DNA from: Fibrobacterales bacterium
Lineage (GTDB): Bacteria; Fibrobacterota; Fibrobacteria; Fibrobacterales; Fibrobacteraceae
Length of the DNA stretch: 12,008 bases
Reading direction: 5' to 3'
Assembly: GCA_025997455.1 (NCBI GenBank)
Contig: BNUP01000064.1
Coordinates: 1 to 12,008, forward strand
Under the pieces are notes generated by a model. It ran no database searches. It was not told the DNA's origin and saw only the letters and a program-made list of their open reading frames with translations. The first letter of the stretch is position 1, and every line of letters begins with the position of its first letter. The translations under genes and the position numbers were made by a program. Below are positions 6,282-12,008 of the stretch, piece by piece.

Positions 6282-8243
6282 ATGGTGCAAAGAGGACTCA
6301 ATAAAATTACGCGGAATCTCGAAAAAGAGAAGTTCCTTTCGGAGTATTCAAAATCTATAAGGCTATTTATTTTGGCTGTGGTGGGGTTGGTATTTGCGGT
6401 AATAGTTGGCATTATCACCGTAATTTATGTGAGAGTTCAGAGTGCGGACGAGAGCACTAATACAAACAGTATGCTCTCTAGATTCGTTGAATCGCAGTAT
6501 CTCAATATTTTGAAAACATACGACAGAGAGGTAATTTTAACGCTAAAAATGGCAAATTCTCCGCTTATTCAACAGTATTTGGCAAACCCGCAAGATAAAC
6601 ATATAGCCGAACTCGCTTTTTCGGAAATTGAAAATTATCAGGAGGCATTTGCCGGCAGAAATGTGTCTTTCATAAGCGATACGGATAAAAAATATTATAA
6701 CGATATGAAATACATCTATACCGTAAATCCGCAAGATAGCGTAGAATTTTGGTATAATCAAACTCTTTACGAAACACCGAAAACGAATAAAAATTACAAT
6801 GTAAATGTAGACTTTAACAAACACCTCAACTCTATTAAATTTTGGATAAACGCACCGGTTTTTTACAAAGGAAAGGTAGTCGGTATGCTCGGATCCGGTT
6901 TAAGCATTAACGATTTTGTGGATAACATTATGAATAAATTCGGAGAAGACGGCGATGCTAAACTTATGATTGCCAATAATAAAGGCGAAATTGTGATGGC
7001 AAAAAATACCAAGTTAATAAGGGAAAAAGCAAAGGTCAATGATTATTTAGATGAATATTACGGGAAAAGTTTTAGAGAAGAAATAAACAGAGAACGCACT
7101 ACCGACGATATGTTCCACTTGGATAAGCAGTTTAAGTTTGACGGAAGAATCTTTTTTGTTAAATATATGCCGCAGTTTGAATGGACTTTTATGATGAGTT
7201 TTAACGCAGATTCCTTTGATAACACGGTTTATTTTTCCTTTACACAGTATGTGATTTTGATTTTGATTTTGTTTTTTGCATTTATGCTTTCATTCATTTT
7301 TTCAAACACGCTTTTGAATCCTATTTTGAAATTTCTCAATGTGGTCACTAAACTGTTTGAGGTTGCTCCTATGCCCATTGTGATGCTCAACGGGAACAAA
7401 ATTACGCATATCAGTATGGCTATGGAGAGGTATTTGGCAGATAAAGTTTCACCCGATAATTTGAAAAAAACAGATGAATCTCGGAATTTAACAGGTGAGC
7501 AAGAGGACGGGGACATTATAAAATTATTGCGAAACGAGCCGGATTTGCAAGATATATTTGAACGGGTAATTAAGTCGAAAAAGAATTTTGAAGATATTAA
7601 AGAGATAAAAATAGGAGAGGAGAGAAAATACATAAAAATTTGGTGCAATAATATAAGTGAAAACAGCGATGAGGAACGGTTAGTTATTTTATCCGACTTA
7701 ACGGAGCAGATGATGATGGCAACCACCGACCCGCTTACGGGACTTGCGAATCGCAGAGAATTTAACGAAACTTGTGAAAAAGAATTTAAGAAAGCGGTGC
7801 AAGAAAAATTACCCATTTCGGTTTTAATGTTAGATATAGACCATTTTAAGAATTACAACGATACTTACGGGCACGCACAAGGTGATGAACTTTTGAAGGC
7901 ATTTGCGAATGTGATTCGTGATACGGCTAACAGAACAAGCGACATTGTAGCGAGAATAGGCGGAGAAGAATTTGCAATTATTTTGCCGAATACAAATTCC
8001 AACGGAGCATTTTTTATTGCGAAAAAAATTTGCATAGCGGTTGAAAATATGCAAGTGACTATTAGAAATACCAATAAAATTACCCGTGCAACGGTGAGCA
8101 TAGGATACTATTCGGGAATTCCTTCTGACGAAGAAGGGGCAGGTGAAAGTGCTAGCCGAATGATATTTGAAAAATATCTTTTGATTGCAGACCAAAATTT
8201 GTATAAGGCAAAGGAAAGCGGAAGGAACAGGGTAGAGGGATAG
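6282..8243 (+). CDS. Membrane diguanylate cyclase with periplasmic Cache-like sensor
   Basis: The enzyme condenses two GTP into c-di-GMP. Numbered from ATG 6282 (653 aa): TM1 is about 28-50, a periplasmic sensor about 51-323 resembles double-Cache domains (FWYNQ at 157-161, PVFYKGKVVGMLGSG), and TM2 is about 324-345. A PAS-like linker follows at about 353-475, then the GGDEF domain from TTDPLTGLANRREF (about 481) to the end. Asp518 in LDIDHFKNYNDTYGH binds metal; GGEEF is at 560-564. RTSD (551-554), five residues before it, is an intact RxxD inhibitory I-site, so product feedback is expected. The frame is open from ATG 6159, but those 41 residues come from the heptad patch and overlap the previous gene, so ATG 6282 is preferred. 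It has no clear Shine-Dalgarno. AGAGGA at 6291-6296 could serve a rare ATT start at 6306. The gene ends 2 nt before porU, implying one operon. Confidence 0.93.
   Translation: MVQRGLNKITRNLEKEKFLSEYSKSIRLFILAVVGLVFAVIVGIITVIYVRVQSADESTNTNSMLSRFVESQYLNILKTYDREVILTLKMANSPLIQQYLANPQDKHIAELAFSEIENYQEAFAGRNVSFISDTDKKYYNDMKYIYTVNPQDSVEFWYNQTLYETPKTNKNYNVNVDFNKHLNSIKFWINAPVFYKGKVVGMLGSGLSINDFVDNIMNKFGEDGDAKLMIANNKGEIVMAKNTKLIREKAKVNDYLDEYYGKSFREEINRERTTDDMFHLDKQFKFDGRIFFVKYMPQFEWTFMMSFNADSFDNTVYFSFTQYVILILILFFAFMLSFIFSNTLLNPILKFLNVVTKLFEVAPMPIVMLNGNKITHISMAMERYLADKVSPDNLKKTDESRNLTGEQEDGDIIKLLRNEPDLQDIFERVIKSKKNFEDIKEIKIGEERKYIKIWCNNISENSDEERLVILSDLTEQMMMATTDPLTGLANRREFNETCEKEFKKAVQEKLPISVLMLDIDHFKNYNDTYGHAQGDELLKAFANVIRDTANRTSDIVARIGGEEFAIILPNTNSNGAFFIAKKICIAVENMQVTIRNTNKITRATVSIGYYSGIPSDEEGAGESASRMIFEKYLLIADQNLYKAKESGRNRVEG
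8234..8239 (+). promoter_or_regulatory. Shine-Dalgarno for the GTG start of porU
   Basis: AGAGGG at 8234-8239 is 6 nt ahead of GTG 8246 and lies within the last codons of the cyclase gene. It supports the GTG start, which is also required to keep the signal peptide. Its position inside the upstream gene points to translational coupling. Confidence 0.75.
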
Positions 8244-8245
8244 TT

Positions 8246-11200
8246 GTGTCTTTGCAAGTCCGCTACTTACTATTTTTTATTCTCATTTTTTTTAATACGA
8301 CATTTGCAGAAATAGACTTTTTTTTGCGAATTGCCGTTGGCGATAACGATTTGAGTGCGTTGAATGCGGACGGTTTTTATTCTCTGCAATTTGACGACCT
8401 CAAAAAAAAATTGCAAAGTGCCGGGCGTGAGAGTGATATTGACGGGATACCGATTTCTGCGGTGCGTTTGTTCGGATCTCCTGCCGATACGCTACCCGAA
8501 TCTATGACAAATGAATTTTCACCTAACTCAGTTGAAATTCCCATAATTGCAAAAGATATAAACGGCAACGGAATTTTTGACAGCGGAGATTCTGTAATTT
8601 TCTTCGGCTACGGGACTGCACTTTGGAAAAAAAGCAATTCAAACAGCGGAATGGATTATTATTTTTCACATTCGCCATATAGTTTTTACCAATATTTTTA
8701 TTTGGGTGCAGGCGGGAGCGGAATGCGATTGCAAACCCAAAACAGCGAAGGCGGAACTCCAAAAAATTTAGTTTGGAAAAAATTTGTCCGTTCGGAAAAA
8801 GACCTGATTTTGCGGGATAATTATTTCGGCGATAATTTCACGGAGGAAAATACGGGAAAAGAATGGTTTTGGGCGTGGGGTAGCCGCAAATCGTCTATTA
8901 GTGTGCAAAATACGGAGTTTCAAAATTCCATAAAAACATTAAAAAATTTATCGGGCGATTCGGTTTGGATTGGTGTTTCGTTTTTCCCGCGCCGTTCAAC
9001 GGCAATGAATTCTATGCTCTCCTCTCAAAATTTTAAGGACAGAATGAGCGGAATAAATTTTAACGCATATTTTCAAGGAGAGCAACTTCAAAATCCCATT
9101 GACACATTACCCGACGGCTCTTTTGTTTTTTTAAGTAAAAATGCAAAAACAGAATCTAACACCTACAGAATTGAAATTTTGCAATCATCTCAAAATACCA
9201 GATTTGACGGAATTTCCGTATCTTATCCTTTTGACCCGCAAAAAAGCGATGGCGATGAATGGTTATTGCCAAGCGGCATTGGAGCGGGGGGAACAATAAA
9301 TTTACCTGTAGATTCCGATTCGGAAATTTTAAGAATAAAAGACGGTATTCCGCAATATATAATAAACGGTTCTGTTGATGTGATAAACTCAAATGAGGAT
9401 GTAAAATATTTTTTGCATAAAAAATCAAAATATAAATCGCCTGCATTTATTGAACCTATTGCGTATAGACTTTCCCAAGTGTCTGCTCCGCTTAACATTC
9501 CCGCACATACGGCATATTTAATTATAACGGCGGAAAATTTTCAAAGTGCGGCGGTTAAGTTAAAACAATTTAGAGAGAGCGGTTCTGCTCCCGCAACATT
9601 TTCAACTTCGGTGGTTCTCGCAGAGGACATTTATCAATTTTACGGAGCACAAAATTCGCCCGTTGCAATTAGAGATTATATAAGATTTGCAAGGAATCGT
9701 GCCCCAAATTTGAGGTTTGTTCTTTTGGCTGGAGGAGGAAATTACGATTATCGAAAAATTCGTGCCGGAGCAAAAGCGAGTATAATTCCGCCTTATGAAA
9801 AAGAGGATTTTTCAAGCGATGATTTTTTTGCTGTGCTCGATTCAGGTGAAGAAATTCGCTTTGGAAATTACGATTTGGATTTATCCGTGGGGAGATTGCC
9901 TGTGGAAACTGCGGCGGAATTTGAGAATTACATACAAAAAGTTTATGAATATGAAACAGTTCGGGTAATGGATAACGGAATATGGAGAAATACAATAATT
10001 TTAAGTGCAGACGATGCTATGCAAGGCACAGAAATTGACGGTATTCCGCATACGGAACAAATGGAACGCACCGCCGCATTGCTCGATACAGCCTCGCAAA
10101 ATCGCGGATTCTCCGTTGAATTGAGAAAAATTCCGCTGTTGCAATATGAGCGCGACGGCAACTATAAAAAACCTGAGGCGGCAAAAGAATTACTGTTGCG
10201 GTTAAATCAGGGAGCATTTTTTACTATGTATTACGGGCACGGAAATGCAGTGCAGTGGGCAGATGAAGATTTATTGAATACGGCATCTATAAATGATATT
10301 TACAATGCGGGGAAATATACCATTTTGGGTTCTTTTTCTTGCCTAACTTCGCGCTTTGACGATGTGAAAGTGCAGAGTTTGGGCGAGGTATTTTTGAACT
10401 CAAAAGGTAAAGGCGCAATTGCATCTATAGGTTCTCTGCGGGAGAGTTATGCATCTTACAACGAATCTTTTTCACAAAAATTTCTGCGAGCCGCGTTATT
10501 TTCAAATAATCAATTTTTGGGTGAGGCTATTTTAGAGGCAAAAAAATCTATCGGTAATTATCACTCTGCGGAACGCTACAACAATGAAAAATATTCCCTG
10601 TTGGGCGAGCCTGTTTTGAGTTTGCCGAGTTCGAAAATTTCCGTAAATTTAGATATTGTTCCCGATACAATTCAGGCGCTTGATAAAATTTCACTTTCCG
10701 GCAGTGCATTTTTGGGCGGAGCACAGTTGCAAAACGGAAATTTGAAATTGCAAATTTTAGAAGGTGCAAAACAGCACACGCTTTCGCAGAATTTGGGCGA
10801 TGGAAATTTTTACAGCGTAAATGTTCAAATTGTGGGTAACCCTATATACAGCGAGGATTTGAAAGTTGAAAACGGTAAATTTTCTACGGAATTTATTACG
10901 CCGAGAAAACTTTCACTTGGCGATACAAACGCACAAATTCGACTTTGGGCGCACAAAGCGGGAAATGCAGGTATCGGGCGAAGTTTGAACGGAGGCATTT
11001 CGCTTTTTGGGACTTCATCTTTTGCGGATTCCATAAAAGATAATTCTCCGCCGACCGTGAAAATTTACCCCTGCATTAGAGCGGGAACAACCGCACCGTT
11101 TGAAGAAAACGAAAAGATTATTTTAGAGATTCCCGCGTGCCTTGATGTTGTAATTGAAGATTCAACGGGAATTGATTATAGAGAAGAGGCAGATGAGGGA

Positions 11201-11716
11201 ATTTATTTTGAATTGAACCCTGCTGCTGCACCTTTTCATCCTTTTTCATTTGCGGAGCAAACCGGTAAAAGGGCGGTTGCAAGGGTGAATTTCGGCACAG
11301 GCTATGATCCCGGAGATTATATTTTTAAGGCAGCCGCTCAAGATGTTTTGGGAAATGCGGCACTCCGTTCTTTGCGGCTTTCACTTTCCGAGCAGTTAGA
11401 GGACGGCTTAGCGGATGTATTTAATGTGCCGAATCCTATGGGAAAAAACGGGACAACTTTTTACTTTAAGAATTTAGCGGAAATGAACGCGGGTTCGGCA
11501 ACCGCAGTGTCTATTAAAATTTTTGACCAAAACGGAAAATTAGTTCGCACAATAAAAAATGCAGTTTCGGGAATTACAAAATTTGACGGAAAAGACAGCA
11601 GAGGGCGGCTCCTCGCAAACGGACTTTATCACTATGTTGTGCATAGCAATGTTACAACCGCAAACGGCAAAAAAAGAACATTCGCAAAAAAACAAAAACT
11701 CGTTATATCGAGATAA
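8246..11716 (+). CDS. porU: Type IX secretion sortase, PorU-like C25 peptidase
   Basis: PorU cleaves the C-terminal signal of T9SS cargo at the outer membrane and attaches the cargo to the surface. The product is 1,156 aa, about the length of Porphyromonas gingivalis PorU. Residues 1-21 are a signal peptide (LLFFILIFFNTTFA, then EID). An N-terminal PorU-type domain covers about 22-135 (FYSLQFDDL, VRLFGSPADTLPE, DSVIFFGYG). The gingipain-like C25 domain spans about 424-793: AYLIIT, DDFFAVLD (525), VGRLP (548), catalytic His665 in YYGHG, catalytic Cys699 in SCLTSRFDD, and closing LLGEPVLSLP. The His-Cys gap of 34 matches gingipains, and SRFDD is typical of PorU rather than secreted gingipains. 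Residues about 1059-1156 form a FlgD-like/T9SS C-terminal domain (FNVPNPMGKNG, IKIFDQNGKLVRTI, GLYHYVV, KLVISR). The start is GTG, 2 nt after the diguanylate cyclase stop. A secreted C25 protease cargo is the alternative, but the N-terminal domain argues for the sortase. Confidence 0.85.
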   Translation: MSLQVRYLLFFILIFFNTTFAEIDFFLRIAVGDNDLSALNADGFYSLQFDDLKKKLQSAGRESDIDGIPISAVRLFGSPADTLPESMTNEFSPNSVEIPIIAKDINGNGIFDSGDSVIFFGYGTALWKKSNSNSGMDYYFSHSPYSFYQYFYLGAGGSGMRLQTQNSEGGTPKNLVWKKFVRSEKDLILRDNYFGDNFTEENTGKEWFWAWGSRKSSISVQNTEFQNSIKTLKNLSGDSVWIGVSFFPRRSTAMNSMLSSQNFKDRMSGINFNAYFQGEQLQNPIDTLPDGSFVFLSKNAKTESNTYRIEILQSSQNTRFDGISVSYPFDPQKSDGDEWLLPSGIGAGGTINLPVDSDSEILRIKDGIPQYIINGSVDVINSNEDVKYFLHKKSKYKSPAFIEPIAYRLSQVSAPLNIPAHTAYLIITAENFQSAAVKLKQFRESGSAPATFSTSVVLAEDIYQFYGAQNSPVAIRDYIRFARNRAPNLRFVLLAGGGNYDYRKIRAGAKASIIPPYEKEDFSSDDFFAVLDSGEEIRFGNYDLDLSVGRLPVETAAEFENYIQKVYEYETVRVMDNGIWRNTIILSADDAMQGTEIDGIPHTEQMERTAALLDTASQNRGFSVELRKIPLLQYERDGNYKKPEAAKELLLRLNQGAFFTMYYGHGNAVQWADEDLLNTASINDIYNAGKYTILGSFSCLTSRFDDVKVQSLGEVFLNSKGKGAIASIGSLRESYASYNESFSQKFLRAALFSNNQFLGEAILEAKKSIGNYHSAERYNNEKYSLLGEPVLSLPSSKISVNLDIVPDTIQALDKISLSGSAFLGGAQLQNGNLKLQILEGAKQHTLSQNLGDGNFYSVNVQIVGNPIYSEDLKVENGKFSTEFITPRKLSLGDTNAQIRLWAHKAGNAGIGRSLNGGISLFGTSSFADSIKDNSPPTVKIYPCIRAGTTAPFEENEKIILEIPACLDVVIEDSTGIDYREEADEGIYFELNPAAAPFHPFSFAEQTGKRAVARVNFGTGYDPGDYIFKAAAQDVLGNAALRSLRLSLSEQLEDGLADVFNVPNPMGKNGTTFYFKNLAEMNAGSATAVSIKIFDQNGKLVRTIKNAVSGITKFDGKDSRGRLLANGLYHYVVHSNVTTANGKKRTFAKKQKLVISR

Positions 11717-11719
11717 TTC

Positions 11720-11833
11720 AATAAGGGGCGACCGGTGATCCCATCGCCAAAGGGCGGGTTTTCTGCCATTGTATATACAGATTATCTCAGGTTTCTTTTT
11801 AATAGGGCAGATATACTTATTAAAACCCGCCCC
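11720..11833. repeat. Large inverted repeat downstream of porU
   Basis: Perfect 11-bp arms GGGCGGGTTTT (11752-11762) and AAAACCCGCCC (11822-11832) enclose a second pair, TCTGCC (11762-11767) and GGCAGA (11806-11811). An outer set, AATAAG (11720-11725) with CTTATT (11816-11821) and GGGGCG (11725-11730) with CGCCCC (11828-11833), offers alternative pairings. The loop holds the palindrome TGTATATACA. The GGGGCGACCGG and CCCGCCCCTA ends look like dispersed GC-rich extragenic repeats seen in many genomes. It begins 4 nt after the porU stop and could end the operon transcript, but no T-run follows, so an intrinsic terminator is not established. Confidence 0.65.
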
Positions 11834-11866
11834 TACCTCTCCCAATATTATTTAATATAGATTCGT

Positions 11867-12008
11867 GGGGGGGGGGGGGGGGGCCTCGCTCCATCTTTTT
11901 CCCCCCTTCGGCTATAACCCCCTCTTCTTCCTGTTTTCGATACAATATTTCCCTGTTGCTTTATATATAAATCTTTCTCTCCACCTCCCAACAACACACA
12001 CCTCACCC
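11867..12008. other. G17 homopolymer and G-poor tail, probable assembly artefact
   Basis: Positions 11867-11883 are 17 consecutive G. The following 125 bases contain only about 7 G and are dominated by C and T, with low-complexity runs such as CTTTTTCCCCCC and AACACACACC. No open frame, ribosome-binding site or repeat from the rest of the window continues into it. Long G runs followed by skewed, low-complexity sequence are a known product of two-colour sequencing, where no signal is read as G, in untrimmed reads at contig ends. I would not treat this segment as reliable genomic sequence. A real poly-G tract is the alternative. Confidence 0.6.

Noticed and set aside
7229..7816. 195-codon open frame on the - strand within the cyclase gene
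   Set aside because: It is a shadow of the AT-rich cyclase coding sequence, Ser/Phe/Ile-rich with no recognisable domain, while the + strand frame has clear catalytic motifs.
11867..11883. Phase-variable poly-G contingency tract
   Set aside because: No gene or promoter lies next to it, and the flanking composition points to a sequencing artefact.

Overview
The window looks like a chromosomal contig from a low-GC member of the FCB superphylum, most likely Fibrobacterota. Three things point there: a type IX secretion (T9SS) PorU-type sortase, a PilX-like giant pilin whose N-terminus resembles proteins I recall from Fibrobacter, and a TAnnTTTG promoter motif of the Bacteroidota type. The taxonomic call is inference, since no rRNA or ribosomal protein gene is present. 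All recognised genes are on the + strand.

Region 1 (1-5260): the end of a four-helix-bundle (S23/IVP family) gene is followed immediately by an inverted pair of degenerate 7-bp (YACACCC) repeat arrays. A 1,641-codon gene then encodes a type IV pilin/PilX-like secreted protein. Its prepilin leader is itself written by the right-hand repeat array. Behind the pilin helix lie a beta-rich, bactofilin-like segment and a C-terminal series of degenerate cysteine-containing repeats.

Region 2 (5261-5845): about 585 bp with no conventional gene. It holds a 242-bp MITE/REPIN-like composite inverted repeat, then a candidate promoter, two small hairpins, a two-copy 23/24-nt direct repeat, and a 24-codon hydrophobic mini-ORF placed like a leader peptide.

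Region 3 (5846-6178): a very AT-rich gene for an unrecognised 110-aa protein with a good Shine-Dalgarno sequence.

Region 4 (6179-11716): a second heptad-repeat patch with two hairpins leads into a membrane-bound diguanylate cyclase (two transmembrane helices, periplasmic Cache-like sensor, linker, GGEEF domain with I-site). Two bases after its stop comes a GTG-started T9SS sortase-like C25 peptidase (PorU type), almost certainly co-transcribed. The pairing suggests that c-di-GMP signalling and the T9SS cell-surface pathway are expressed together.

Region 5 (11717-12008): a large inverted repeat downstream of porU, then a run of 17 G and about 125 bases of strongly G-poor, pyrimidine-rich sequence. 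I read this last part as a probable sequencing or assembly artefact at a contig end.

I found no RNA gene, transposase, CRISPR array or reverse transcriptase. The most unusual signals are the heptad-repeat arrays that supply the 5' coding ends of two separate genes, and the structured leader of the AT-rich orphan gene.
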